A stretch of 32,168 bases of DNA from Actinoplanes sp. KI2 (GCF_025630775.1 NZ_JAOSZE010000072.1:1-32168), one strand, 5' to 3'. Positions 22,459 to 30,040 are shown, numbered from the stretch's first letter. Made by a program: numbers and translations. The notes: generated from the letters alone by a model not told the origin.

Positions 22459-24099
22459 ATGGGTCCTCAACGGTGGCGGAAGTCGCGATCGGTCACGGCA
22501 ATCGGCGTGGCAGCGTCTCTCGTGGCGGGCACACTGGCCGTCTCGTTCCCGGCCGCGGCGGCGACCGGGCTCGCTCTCTCGGTGAACGCGTCCGCCGCCC
22601 GGCATGCGATCAGTCCGGACATCTACGGGCTGAACGGAGCCGACCCGGCCTTCGCCGCCGAGATCGGCATGCCGGTGGCGCGCTGGGGCGGCAACGCGAG
22701 CAGCCGCTACAACTTCAAGAACCACACCTACAACACCGGCAGCGACTGGTACTTCGAGAACATCGTGGCGAGCGACAGCAACACGCTCGAGTCGTTCGTC
22801 ACGACCAACCGCGACCGCGGCACCAAACAGGTGGTCACCGTGCCCATGATCGGATGGGTGGCCAAGGATTCGCCATCGTCACACCCGTTCGCCTGCGGGT
22901 TCCCGGCAACCCGATTCCCGCAGCAGGACCAGTTCGACCCGTGGGACGCCAACTGCGGCAACGGCAAGCTCAACGGCACGAACATCACCGGAGCCGAACC
23001 CACGGACACCTCGATCCAGGCCGACGCGTCGTTCGACGGCGCGATGGTCTCCCATCTGGTCAGCCAATTCGGCACCGCGGCGAAGGGCGGCGTCCGGATC
23101 TACGAACTCGACAACGAGCCGGTGCTGTGGAGCTCCACGCACCGCGACGTACATCCCCAAGCAGTGACCTACGACGAGCTGGGCAGCAAGGGTACGGCGA
23201 CCGCCGCGGCCATCAAGGCCGCCGACCCGAGCGCGGCCGTGCTCGGCCCATCGGGCTGGGGCTACTGCGAGTGGGTCGCGTCCGGACCGGACGGATGCGC
23301 GCCCGGCGCTGACGCGGCCGCGCACGGCGGCCTCAACCTGTCCCAGTGGTACCTCAAGAACATGAAGGACTACGGCGATGCCCACGGCGGCAAGCGCTTC
23401 CTGAACTACTTCGACCAGCACTACTATCCGCAGATCAGCGGCGGCAAGGACCCCGAGTCCAACGCGCTGCGGCTGCGGTCCACCCGGTCACTGTGGGATC
23501 CGACGTACGTGGACGAGTCGTGGATCGGCCCCAGCGGCGTCAACGCGCCGCCTCTGCAGTTCATCCGCACGATGAAGGCGTGGGTGGCGCAGTACTACCC
23601 CGGCACGAAGGTCGCCATCACGGAGTACAACTGGGGCGCTCTGGACGACATCAACGGCGCGCTGGCCGAGGCCGACGTCCTCGGGATCTTCGGGCGCGAA
23701 GGGCTCGACCTCGCCACCATCTGGGGCGAGCCACAACCGACGCAGCCCGGAGCGTACGCCTTCCGGATGTACCGCAACTACGATGGCGCAGGGAGCCGGT
23801 TCGGCGACGTGAGCGTGTCGGCGACCAGCAGCGACCAGGGGGAACTGGCGGTGTACGGCGCGCAGCGCTCGTCCGACAAGGCGCTGACCGTCATGGTCGT
23901 CAACAAGACCGGCAGCGATCTGACATCGCCCCTGTCGGTCACCGGCTTCAACGGCACCGCCACGGCGCAGCGGTTCACTTACAGCCCCGCCGATCTGACC
24001 TCGATCGTACGGAGTGACGATCTTTTCGTGGACTGCGGCACCGTCACCGCGACGTACCCGGCGAACTCGATCACGCTGCTCGTCCTGCCCCGACGTTGA
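22459..24099 (+). CDS. Secreted GH44 endoglucanase/xyloglucanase
   Basis: This is a 546-residue exported glycoside hydrolase. After a Sec-type signal peptide (RWRKSR, hydrophobic AIGVAASLVAGTLAV, cleavage near AAA about residue 36) comes the GH44 TIM barrel, recognisable from ISPDIYGLNGADPAFA and RWGGNASSRYNF. The acid/base Glu220 lies in YELDNEPVLW and the nucleophile Glu389 in ITEYNWG. A C-terminal beta-sandwich (about 450-546) ends in NSITLLVLPRR. No carbohydrate-binding module or dockerin is attached. GH44 enzymes cleave beta-1,4-glucans, including xyloglucan. The ATG 22459 is preferred because GGGAG precedes it and the signal peptide starts there. It complements the nearby CBM2 hydrolase in plant-biomass degradation. 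Confidence 0.94.
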   Translation: MGPQRWRKSRSVTAIGVAASLVAGTLAVSFPAAAATGLALSVNASAARHAISPDIYGLNGADPAFAAEIGMPVARWGGNASSRYNFKNHTYNTGSDWYFENIVASDSNTLESFVTTNRDRGTKQVVTVPMIGWVAKDSPSSHPFACGFPATRFPQQDQFDPWDANCGNGKLNGTNITGAEPTDTSIQADASFDGAMVSHLVSQFGTAAKGGVRIYELDNEPVLWSSTHRDVHPQAVTYDELGSKGTATAAAIKAADPSAAVLGPSGWGYCEWVASGPDGCAPGADAAAHGGLNLSQWYLKNMKDYGDAHGGKRFLNYFDQHYYPQISGGKDPESNALRLRSTRSLWDPTYVDESWIGPSGVNAPPLQFIRTMKAWVAQYYPGTKVAITEYNWGALDDINGALAEADVLGIFGREGLDLATIWGEPQPTQPGAYAFRMYRNYDGAGSRFGDVSVSATSSDQGELAVYGAQRSSDKALTVMVVNKTGSDLTSPLSVTGFNGTATAQRFTYSPADLTSIVRSDDLFVDCGTVTATYPANSITLLVLPRR

Positions 24100-24120
24100 C
24101 GGCTGGACAGGCCGGCGACG

Positions 24121-24840
24121 TCAGCAGGCGACGGTTGCAAGGTAAACAGTACTGGCGGAGTTGCCACCGGTCAGCGGGTTGGCGAAGGTCACCACATGGG
24201 CGGTTGCCGTGGCGAAACACTGCCGCAGGACGGCCAGGAATGCCTCGTCGGGTGCGTCGTCGGACCACAGTCCAAACGCCCCGCCCGGCTGCAGGAAGCC
24301 GCCGAGCCGGCGTAGTCCGCCGGCGGTGTAGAGGTCGGCGTGGGTGGGGTCCAACACGTTGATGGGCGAGTGGTCGATGTCAACCAGGATGGCGTCGAAG
24401 CGGCGGTCCGGGGCGGCCGGATCGAAGCCTGTGCCGTCGCGCAGCAGCGCGAAGAAGTCACCTTCCAACAAGGTGGTGCGGGGATCGGTGGTGAGTGCGC
24501 GGGCCTGCGGGAGCAGCTCACGGCGATGCCAGTCGATCACCGGTGCCAGCGCCTCGACCACGATCAGGGACCGGACCCGGTCGTCGGTGAGGGCGCTGCG
24601 GGCGGTGTAGCCGAGGCCGAGGCCGCCGACGACGACGTCCAGCGGTGTGTTCGGCAGCGCCGCCAGGGTGATCCGGGCCAGCTCCTCCTCGGCGACCGTG
24701 AACAAGCTGGACATCAGGTATTCGTCGCCGAGCTTGACCTCGTACACCTCAGTTCTGGTGATGGGCTCGAGGCGCCGGCGCAGGCTTATCTCGCCGATCC
24801 GCGTGGCGGCCCAGTCCAGCTCGGCGAGTCGCGGGTGCAT
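24121..24840 (-). CDS. Spermidine-synthase-like SAM/Rossmann protein
   Basis: This 239-residue protein has the fold of the spermidine synthase/methyltransferase superfamily: the glycine-rich loop VVVGGLGLGYTARSAL, the acidic VVEALAPVIDWH, GDFFALL and ILVDIDHSP. The N-terminal part (LAELDWAATRIGEISLRRR) is characteristic of actinobacterial SpeE-like proteins whose substrate is not established. The start ATG 24840 has AGGAC upstream. It converges with the GH44 gene over 21 bp. No polyamine gene accompanies it, so true spermidine synthesis is doubtful. Confidence 0.82.
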   Translation of the reverse strand: MHPRLAELDWAATRIGEISLRRRLEPITRTEVYEVKLGDEYLMSSLFTVAEEELARITLAALPNTPLDVVVGGLGLGYTARSALTDDRVRSLIVVEALAPVIDWHRRELLPQARALTTDPRTTLLEGDFFALLRDGTGFDPAAPDRRFDAILVDIDHSPINVLDPTHADLYTAGGLRRLGGFLQPGGAFGLWSDDAPDEAFLAVLRQCFATATAHVVTFANPLTGGNSASTVYLATVAC

Positions 24841-24988
24841 GGGAGTGTCCTTTCGGCGCGCTGCGGGATCGCGCCCACGAGAGCGGCCGGATGCCCCGGA
24901 ACGGGATATAGCCGACAATAGTCCCGCGAGACGGTTACACGGTGAAGGCCCCAGCAAGACAACTTCGAGAGAAAGGAGAGCAGAGGAC

Positions 24989-25123
24989 ATTTATTATGCC
25001 GCGCTCGCCGCGATCCTGACCGCCGGGCTCGAGGCCGCTCTTGAGGCTGGGGACATCCCGAAAGCGACCATCTTCATCAACCGTGCCTTCGGCGGCAGAG
25101 GCTGCTACTTGCGGAGCAGATGA
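24989..25123 (+). CDS. Possible 44-residue ORF with ATT start, or gene remnant
   Basis: A frame with good coding-type codon usage encodes YYAALAAILTAGLEAALEAG, then DIPKATIFINRAFGG, and ends at TGA 25121-25123. AAGGAG (24973-24978) lies 10 nt before an ATT codon; no ATG, GTG or TTG is suitably placed in this frame, and the ATG at 24996 is out of frame. Either ATT is used, or this is the 3' part of a decayed gene. The family is not recognised. Confidence 0.3.
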   Translation: MYYAALAAILTAGLEAALEAGDIPKATIFINRAFGGRGCYLRSR

Positions 25124-25318
25124 AGCGCCCGGCCCCCGCGGCCGGCTCGAGGTTCCTCTGGTGGGTGAGCGTCCGTCCGCGATGTCGCCGCACGGGCGCA
25201 CCCCCGGTGTTGTTCTTGGCGAAATCCGCTCATCCCGGCCGCGACGCGGCCGGCTGGCATGGGGAAAGGACGCGCCGCGGTCGCCCCGGGCGCGGCGCAT
25301 TTGATCCGTCGTCGCTGT
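25124..25318. other. Non-coding gap before the MerR terminator
   Basis: I see no gene in this stretch. It contains only the hairpin listed separately at 25272-25298. Confidence 0.4.
25272..25298 (-). terminator. Terminator hairpin downstream of the MerR gene
   Basis: GCGCCGCG (25272-25279) pairs with CGCGGCGC (25291-25298) across an 11-nt loop. Read on the minus strand, it follows the MerR stop by about 20 nt and is followed by GTCCTTTCC, consistent with an intrinsic terminator. Confidence 0.55.
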
Positions 25319-25636
25319 TCAGGCACCGGCTTCTTGTTGGCGCTTGTAGGTCTCATTCTGCCGGAGGGCTTCTTCGAGCTGGTCCTCGAGGATGATGATC
25401 CGGCAGGCCGCTTCCAGCGCGGTGCCGTGCTCGACCATTTGGCGGGCCCGGGCGGCAAGACGCAGCTGATAGCGCGAGTAGCGGCGGTGTCTGCCGGCGG
25501 ATCGGAACGGGGTGAACAGTTTCGCCTCTTCGAGCCGGCGTAGAAAGTCTTGCGAAGCGCCGGTGATCTCGGCGGCTCGGCCCATGGTGTAGGCGGGGTA
25601 GTCATCGTCACCGAACATGTCGTCGGGTTGTGGCAT
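25319..25636 (-). CDS. Small MerR-type helix-turn-helix regulator
   Basis: This 105-residue protein has a winged MerR HTH at about residues 15-80: YTMGRAAEITGASQDFLRRL, then FTPFRSAGRHRRYSRYQLRL. It is followed by a helical, probably coiled-coil dimerisation tail (ILEDQLEEALRQNETYKRQQ). It lacks an effector domain and metal-binding cysteines, so it resembles the short HspR-like/stress MerR regulators. The start ATG 25636 lies 8 nt after GGAGA; an ATG two codons upstream is too close to that RBS. A strong hairpin stands directly upstream in the leader. Its target is not evident; the neighbouring redox and stress genes are candidates. Confidence 0.85.
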   Translation of the reverse strand: MPQPDDMFGDDDYPAYTMGRAAEITGASQDFLRRLEEAKLFTPFRSAGRHRRYSRYQLRLAARARQMVEHGTALEAACRIIILEDQLEEALRQNETYKRQQEAGA

Positions 25637-25655
25637 ACACATTTCTCCAAGACGA

Positions 25656-25683
25656 GGGCCCCGGCGCAGAAACGCCGGGGCCC
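25656..25683 (-). promoter_or_regulatory. 11-bp hairpin in the MerR leader
   Basis: GGGCCCCGGCG (25656-25666) pairs perfectly with CGCCGGGGCCC (25673-25683) around the 6-nt loop CAGAAA. It lies just upstream of the MerR RBS on the minus strand. It could be an mRNA stem influencing stability or translation, or a terminator for leftward transcription entering from the right. A smaller IR, CCGAC (25712-25716) / GTCGG (25723-25727), lies just beyond it. Confidence 0.6.
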
Positions 25684-25739
25684 AGGGTTTACGGCCTAAA
25701 AACACCATCTACCGACACGTTCGTCGGCTTTTCGTTTCC

Positions 25740-26215
25740 GCACCGACCGCCGTCGGCGGCAAGGGGTGCGAGGATCGCATAAGCGTGACCGGAGACCACC
25801 TCACGTTCGATGGAGACTGCGGTGTCCGCCCCGGATTTCAGCTGCGTCCTGGTGGCGGGCGATCCAACGGTGTTCAGCCCTCCCTTTCCTCTGCTTCTCA
25901 CATCTTTCGGTGCTGCCGACCGGTGTCGGAGCCCCACGCAACTTCATGGCCCCGCACACGTGCGACCGGCGATCTGCCAGGCGAGACCTGTATCAGCATC
26001 GCGCCTGTTGCCCTGACCTGGACTTACGTCAGGGTCTTACCGTTCTACTTCCTCATGCCTTACTGCAAGCGGTGAGGCCTTCCTCACTGCTGTGCCGAGC
26101 GAGCCCGTGACATAAGTCGAATCAGGCCCTGGGTTACATGCCCGGCTTGGTTAGTCAGCGCTTCCTTGGATCTCATCTCTCAACACCAGGAACGTTAGCC
26201 GAGTACAGCGAGAAA
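25740..26215. ncRNA. Structured non-coding stretch, possible mobile-intron or RNA remnant
   Basis: No protein gene is supported in about 480 bp, yet several perfect short stems occur: CCCTGAC (26011-26017) / GTCAGGG (26028-26034), GTGAGG-CCTT-CCTCAC (26072-26087) and CGCAC-ac-GTGCG near 25957-25967. Base composition is less GC-rich than the surroundings. Read on the minus strand it reminds me of the 5' structural part of actinobacterial group II introns, but no domain V or reverse transcriptase is present, so this is only a suggestion. It could also be a decayed insertion element. Confidence 0.3.
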
Positions 26216-26358
26216 GTCTAGGTGGTCGGTCATAGATTTTTTCGGCCATGTTCAGAGCTTCTTGGACGCGGTGGTGGCTGCTGGCGGTACCCGACCGGGT
26301 TGGTTACCGTCACGCGAGCGCCGGTCGTTGAATTGCTGGGCAGGCGTTCGTCCAGAAC
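26216..26358. other. Gap downstream of FMN reductase
   Basis: I see no gene. A T-rich patch at 26236-26241 (TTTTTT within ATAGATTTTTTCGG) stands out locally; no clear stem accompanies it. Confidence 0.3.
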
Positions 26359-26955
26359 CTACGACGCGGCCGTTGGGACGGTGGACGCTTGGCGGGGCAG
26401 CACGGTCAGCACCCGGACGACGTGGTCGCGGAACTCGGCCATGAAGATGGTGAGGAAGGCCTCGGTGGACTCGTCGGCGACTTCGCCGTTGCCCGGGAAG
26501 AGCTCCGGGGTGTACTGGATGTAGGCCTCCGGGGCGGTCATCTGCCGCGCGTTGCAGAAGCTCAACACCGAGCGCAGGCTTTGTTGGCTCAGCGCGGTGC
26601 CGATCTGACCGATGGATGCGCCGATCACCGCCGCCGGGATGTGGTCGAAGGCGTTCTGGCCCCACGGGCGTGAGGCCCAGTCGATCGCGTTCTTCAACGC
26701 GCCCGGGATCGATCGGTTGTACTCCGGTGTGACGAACAGGATCGCCTGGGACTGGTGGATCGCGTCCTTGAGCGCGATCGCCTCGGGCGGGTAGTTCGTG
26801 TCGTGATCCGGACTGTACAGCGGGAGGTTCCCGATCGGGATCTCGGTGAACTCAAGATCCTCCGGTGCCAACCGGATCAGGGCCTTGGCCAGCTCCCGGT
26901 TGATCGACGTGGACGAGAGGCTTCCGACGAGGTATCCGATCTTGTACGTGGCCAT
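26359..26955 (-). CDS. NAD(P)H-dependent FMN reductase
   Basis: This 198-residue flavodoxin-like flavoprotein belongs to the NADPH-dependent FMN reductase family (ChrR/azoreductase-like). The FMN phosphate loop is GSLSSTSINRELAKAL, near residues 11-26. The isoalloxazine-binding TPEYNRSIPGALKNAIDW lies at about 76-93, and VIGASIGQIGTALSQQSLRS follows. Members reduce quinones, chromate or azo compounds. AAGGAACCGAA precedes the ATG. The C-terminal 30 residues are an extra tail beyond the usual fold. It is transcribed alone, with a long 517-bp upstream gap. Confidence 0.92.
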   Translation of the reverse strand: MATYKIGYLVGSLSSTSINRELAKALIRLAPEDLEFTEIPIGNLPLYSPDHDTNYPPEAIALKDAIHQSQAILFVTPEYNRSIPGALKNAIDWASRPWGQNAFDHIPAAVIGASIGQIGTALSQQSLRSVLSFCNARQMTAPEAYIQYTPELFPGNGEVADESTEAFLTIFMAEFRDHVVRVLTVLPRQASTVPTAAS

Positions 26956-27472
26956 TTCGGTTCCTTCCGACAGGTGGTGTGGCTCGGGCAGGTCAGCCTC
27001 GGTGTGCTCCAGGACCGCGTCGGGTGCGGCTGCGCATTCCGGGGTGCTGTTCGGTCCGGCGCAGTCCGTGCGGGACCCGGTCCTGACGTGGGCAAAAGGT
27101 CGTGCGGTGCAGCGTCAGCCACACGCGGCGCACCCGGGTTGCCCTGTGGATCTACACGACCTCGACCGCGGTGGGGCTCCTATCGTCGGGAGCGCGCCGC
27201 CGCCTGTCCCCTGATATGGCCGGCTCCCCTGTGGATCCGGTACTTCAGGAGTACCGCTACTTGCCGTCGGCGTCGATTGGCATCGTTGCCAATCCAGGCC
27301 CGCGACCCGATACCGGAAGCCCCGATCTACCGCCGCGGAGGTGAGCCCACCTCATCCATCTCAGGCCCACAGTCGGCTCCTCCGTACGCAGCCGAAGGAG
27401 GAGCGGAGGCCGTCGGTGCCCTGCCCGAGCTGTCGGACGCCGGCTGATGACCGGACGGCGGCCGGGTCGGTG
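26956..27472. promoter_or_regulatory. Long intergenic region with several inverted repeats
   Basis: No gene is supported in 517 bp. It includes GGTACT-tcagg-AGTACC (27239-27255, perfect 6-bp arms) and GATTGGC-atcgtt-GCCAATC (27275-27294, perfect 7-bp arms). GCTCC-N8-GGAGC lies near 27176-27193, and the 11-bp CCCTGTGGATC occurs twice (27142-27152, 27227-27237). These are plausible regulatory sites for the FMN reductase gene, or scars of lost genes. Confidence 0.4.
27272..27294. repeat. Dispersed ATTGG-N8-CCAAT element, copy A
   Basis: GTCGATTGGCA (27272-27282) followed by TCGTTGCCAATC makes the most symmetrical of three copies of this element. ATTGG and CCAAT are separated by 8 bp. Copies B and C are at 29963-29984 and 30614-30635. 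Confidence 0.6.
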
Positions 27473-28354
27473 TCACGTCCCGAGGAGAATGTCCGTGTCG
27501 GCCGACTCGATCACGCGCTGCAGGTGCAGGCCGTGCCGGGCATCGAGCGCCGGTGCGCCGCCGCTCCGGATAGCGTCGGCGAACTCCCGGTACATCGTCC
27601 GGTACACGTGCGGCCCCGACACCCGAGTGCAATCCAGGGCGGCCCCTCCGCCGGGCCCGAAGATCTCGACGTCGGCGCGGAACGTCTCGGGCGCCGCCAT
27701 CGCCGACATCGACGCCTCGCTGAACCGGCCCACTTGGTGGTCGAGCATGAGCCCCACCCATCCCTGGCGGTCGCCGTGCACCTGCACCCCCACGATCGGG
27801 CCCAGTAGGGCGTCGAGCAGGTCGAGCAGGTCGACGCCCTGACCGCGGAGAACGCCGCGCTCGACGCGCCACGCGCTGACGGACCCCCCGGGGCGATGGC
27901 TGCCGGAGACGAGCCGGCCCGCGCCGCCGTCCGGCTTGATCCGCGCAACCTCGACGCTGAGGAAGCGGCGTACCTCCGCGGAGTACCGCCAGGCCAGTCC
28001 GATCTGTGAGACCACCTTGCTCCGCTGCACCGCCTCGACCAGTTCCTCGGCACCCGCGATGTCCCCGGCCACGGGCCGTTCCAGGAACACGGACTTGCCG
28101 CGCCGCGCGGCGGCGGCGGCCAACTCGGCCTGTACCGGTGGCGGGACGGCGAAGGCCACCGCGTCACAATGGTCGAGAAGATCTGCGAAGCGATCGAAAG
28201 GCCGGACGTGGTGCCGGTCGGCGAGTTCGCGTACGGGTCCCGGCGTCGGCGCCCAGACGCCGACGAAGCACACGTCGGGCGAGCCGGCCAGCGTCGGCGC
28301 GTGCACCTGCGCCGCCCGCCGGCCGGCCCCGACCAGGCCGATGGTGACCGTCAC
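27473..28354 (-). CDS. Gfo/Idh/MocA family oxidoreductase
   Basis: This 293-residue NAD(P)-dependent dehydrogenase acts on sugars or related polyols. The N-terminal Rossmann fold has GLVGAGRRAAQVHAP (residues 6-20) and VAFAVPPPVQAELA. The motif usually read as EKP is LERPVAGD here, so the conserved lysine is an arginine, which may affect catalysis or cofactor binding. The C-terminal substrate domain contains GGSVSAWRVERGVLRGQGVD, where the distal histidine expected in the family is not obvious. The start is GTG 28354 with an AAGGG-type RBS, overlapping the stop of the small upstream ORF by 4 bp (GTGA). It is the last gene of a coupled operon. The substrate is unknown. Confidence 0.85.
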   Translation of the reverse strand: MTVTIGLVGAGRRAAQVHAPTLAGSPDVCFVGVWAPTPGPVRELADRHHVRPFDRFADLLDHCDAVAFAVPPPVQAELAAAAARRGKSVFLERPVAGDIAGAEELVEAVQRSKVVSQIGLAWRYSAEVRRFLSVEVARIKPDGGAGRLVSGSHRPGGSVSAWRVERGVLRGQGVDLLDLLDALLGPIVGVQVHGDRQGWVGLMLDHQVGRFSEASMSAMAAPETFRADVEIFGPGGGAALDCTRVSGPHVYRTMYREFADAIRSGGAPALDARHGLHLQRVIESADTDILLGT

Positions 28355-28455
28355 TGTTCCACCCTTCCATCCATACCCGAGCCGATCGCCCCACCGACTG
28401 TGGCCAGTGAGCTGACGATCCAGACGAGCCAGGTGACCGCTGCGCCGGAAGGCAT
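28351..28455 (-). CDS. 34-residue single-span membrane peptide
   Basis: This tiny ORF begins with ATG two bases after the reductase stop codon and ends in a TGA that overlaps the GTG of the Gfo/Idh gene, giving perfect translational coupling at both ends. It reads MPSGAAVTWLVWIVSSLATV, then GGAIGSGMDGRVEQ: one hydrophobic helix followed by a short charged tail. I recall similar WLVSSLATVGGALGSG segments at the C-terminus of larger actinobacterial membrane proteins, so it might be a remnant of one. The clean start/stop junctions, however, argue for a genuine small gene. Its function is unknown. Confidence 0.5.
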   Translation of the reverse strand: MPSGAAVTWLVWIVSSLATVGGAIGSGMDGRVEQ

Positions 28456-28457
28456 CG

Positions 28458-29087
28458 TCAGCTCACCGGGCCGAGGAGTTTCCACCCCGACTGCCACGGC
28501 CAGCCGCCGCGGGCGTTCAGCATGATGTTGAGGAAGGCCATCAGTTCCAGCGCGCGTGCGGTCAGCAGCTCACCGGTATCGATCGGCCGGAAACCCATGT
28601 CCGCCAGGAGATCCGCGACGACCTGCTTGGCCTGTGCGTCGTCGCCCGCGTAGAAGCCGTCGAGCGGGGTACCGTCGATCACCGGATCGTTGAGGCGGCT
28701 CGCGAAAACCGTGTTGAAGGCCTTGACCACCCGCGCGCCGGGCGCCAGGAGGACCACCGCCTCCGCCAGCGACGCGGAGGCCCGCAGGACGGTCTCGGCG
28801 TCCTCGTCTGCCGGGTTGGTGGGATCCACAACGATGGTGCCGTCGAGGAACTCCGCGGTCTCGTCCAGCACCGACGCCACCGCCTTCGCGGGGACCGCAA
28901 GCACCACCATCTCGGCGTTCTCGGCCGCCGCCCGGTTGGAGGACGCGGCGGAGACGTCCAGGTCCTCGGCGATCTTCTCCGCGTGCGACGCGTGGCGAGA
29001 GCTCACCACCACCGTGTGCCCGGCAGTGCGGAAGGCGCGTGCCAGTGCGCTGCCGACGTTGCCCACTCCGATGATCGCGATTCTCAT
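28458..29087 (-). CDS. NADPH-dependent F420 reductase-like (NPDR) protein
   Basis: This 209-residue protein has the dinucleotide-binding GVGNVGSALARAF at 7-19 and the family pattern VVVSSRHASHAEKI, VVLAVPAKAV, VDPTNPAD, GARVVKAFNTVFAS. The last is characteristic of the F420:NADP oxidoreductase-like group (NADP-oxidoreductase coenzyme F420-dependent). It transfers hydride between NADP(H) and a partner such as F420, or acts as a metalloreductase-like enzyme. The start ATG 29087 overlaps the stop of the 96-residue gene by 4 bp; GAGGGAG lies about 10 nt upstream. It is in an operon with a small membrane peptide and Gfo/Idh protein. The LLM protein elsewhere in the window would be an F420 consumer. 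Confidence 0.9.
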   Translation of the reverse strand: MRIAIIGVGNVGSALARAFRTAGHTVVVSSRHASHAEKIAEDLDVSAASSNRAAAENAEMVVLAVPAKAVASVLDETAEFLDGTIVVDPTNPADEDAETVLRASASLAEAVVLLAPGARVVKAFNTVFASRLNDPVIDGTPLDGFYAGDDAQAKQVVADLLADMGFRPIDTGELLTARALELMAFLNIMLNARGGWPWQSGWKLLGPVS

Positions 29088-29374
29088 GTCCGGGACTCCC
29101 TCGCTGGATGGACCGGGTTGAACAAGTCCTCCGGCTGCCCTTCCTCCGGCGCCTGGTAGACGTACCGGATGAAGTCCGCGCCGGGATCGTTGTCGGCCCC
29201 GCCTGGCCATTGACCACCGGCATCGACGCCGACCACGACGTGCCGGGTGCTCGGTCCGGCGTCCTCGACGAGTGCCCAGACGGTGACCGGATAGGACCGG
29301 GTGCGTTCCGGGGTGAAGCGCCACCGCGCGTACCAGCCCGGAGACGCCGGAACGATGTCCACGATCCTCTTCAT
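29084..29374 (-). CDS. Conserved 96-residue hypothetical protein
   Basis: This is a small soluble protein starting MKRIVDIVPASPGWYARWRF, with SYPVTVWALVEDAG and FIRYVYQAPEEGQ further on. I recognise the opening as that of short actinobacterial proteins of unknown function. It looks beta-rich, has no membrane segment and no cysteine. The ATG 29374 has AGGAAG 8 nt upstream; the frame above it lacks this. It is the first gene of a coupled four-gene operon and overlaps the NPDR gene by 4 bp. The function is unknown. Confidence 0.75.
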   Translation of the reverse strand: MKRIVDIVPASPGWYARWRFTPERTRSYPVTVWALVEDAGPSTRHVVVGVDAGGQWPGGADNDPGADFIRYVYQAPEEGQPEDLFNPVHPARESRT

Positions 29375-29450
29375 GCCGGCACTTCCTCTCGTCTGCAGTG
29401 ACCGGGCACATAACATCCTCTGCAGCTACGGGTGAGCGTCCCTCCCCCGG

Positions 29451-29600
29451 TCAGGATGAGATGCCCACCGACATTCGGCCGACGGAACCGCACACATTCC
29501 AGGTGACCCGTTCTCGCCCGCCCGCGCGTGCCGCATCGGTGACGAGAACCAGGCATTCGGCGCAGCCTTCCGGGGTTTGCGGGAGGACCGGCCGGATCAT
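29451..29600 (-). pseudogene. Remnant of a UBP-type zinc-finger gene
   Basis: The frame reads MIRPVLPQTPEGCAECLVLV, preceded in frame by SDPHFV. This matches the opening of small UBP-type zinc-finger proteins of actinomycetes (IRPVTP...GCEECL), but after the CxxC the expected WVHLRLCxxCGHVGCC motif is absent and the frame drifts into unrelated sequence before TGA. No RBS is visible. I read it as a decayed fragment; identification rests on about 17 residues. Confidence 0.35.
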
Positions 29601-29633
29601 GACGAAGTGCGGGTCGGAGCCGAAGGTCGTGGC

Positions 29634-29951
29634 TCAGGTGTCGGCTTCCTTCAGCATTTTCTCGTCGGTGACCATCAGGTGGACGGCACCGTCCTGCACG
29701 CGGTCGATCTCGTCTGCGGCGACGTACGCGTCGGACTTGAGGAAGCCCTTGCGGTCGACCTTGATGAAGCCGAGACGCAGCAGCCGCTCCCGCAGTTCGC
29801 CTGCTACCCGGGGCTCGCCGTTGCGCACTGGCACCCCGTCACCCCACCGGCGGTCACCGTGGAACTCCGGCGCGCCGGGCGTCGCCGCCGAGTGAATGAC
29901 ACCCGGATCGAAGCGGAGCGGGCATCCGCTCCGATCTATCGCAACAGCCAC
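29634..29951 (-). CDS. PRC-barrel/DUF2171-like small protein, 5' end uncertain
   Basis: The C-terminal 50 residues of this 105-residue frame look like a DUF2171/PRC-barrel unit: LGFIKVDRKGFLKSDAYVAA, then DEIDRVQDGAVHLMVTDEKM. Such proteins are common among actinomycete stress and dormancy genes. The N-terminal half is unlike the family, the only start (GTG 29951) has no good RBS, and it lies next to a truncated dps. The 5' part may have been replaced by rearrangement. A 7-bp stem GGAGCGG-gcat-CCGCTCC (29915-29932) lies in the doubtful part. Confidence 0.5.
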   Translation of the reverse strand: MAVAIDRSGCPLRFDPGVIHSAATPGAPEFHGDRRWGDGVPVRNGEPRVAGELRERLLRLGFIKVDRKGFLKSDAYVAADEIDRVQDGAVHLMVTDEKMLKEADT

Positions 29952-29962
29952 TCCGACGGGGT

Positions 29963-29984
29963 GTCGATTGGCAGAACTACCAAT
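29963..29984. repeat. Dispersed ATTGG-N8-CCAAT element, copy B
   Basis: GTCGATTGGCA (29963-29973) is followed by GAACTACCAAT, giving ATTGG-N8-CCAAT with the same spacing as copy A. It lies in the gap between the divergent PRC-barrel-like frame and the truncated dps. Confidence 0.6.
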
Positions 29985-30040
29985 GGGCTTCGGATGCGAG
30001 GGGTTGCCGCCGTTGCGGGATATCGGCTCATCGATCTGCG

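Noticed and set aside
22459..24099. CebR-type cellulose regulon box near the GH44 gene
   Set aside because: No TGGGAGCGCTCCCA-like sequence was found upstream of either polysaccharide enzyme gene.
26755..27447. Plus-strand frame of about 230 codons across the FMN reductase start
   Set aside because: It is mainly antisense to the reductase and then intergenic; no RBS and no domain.
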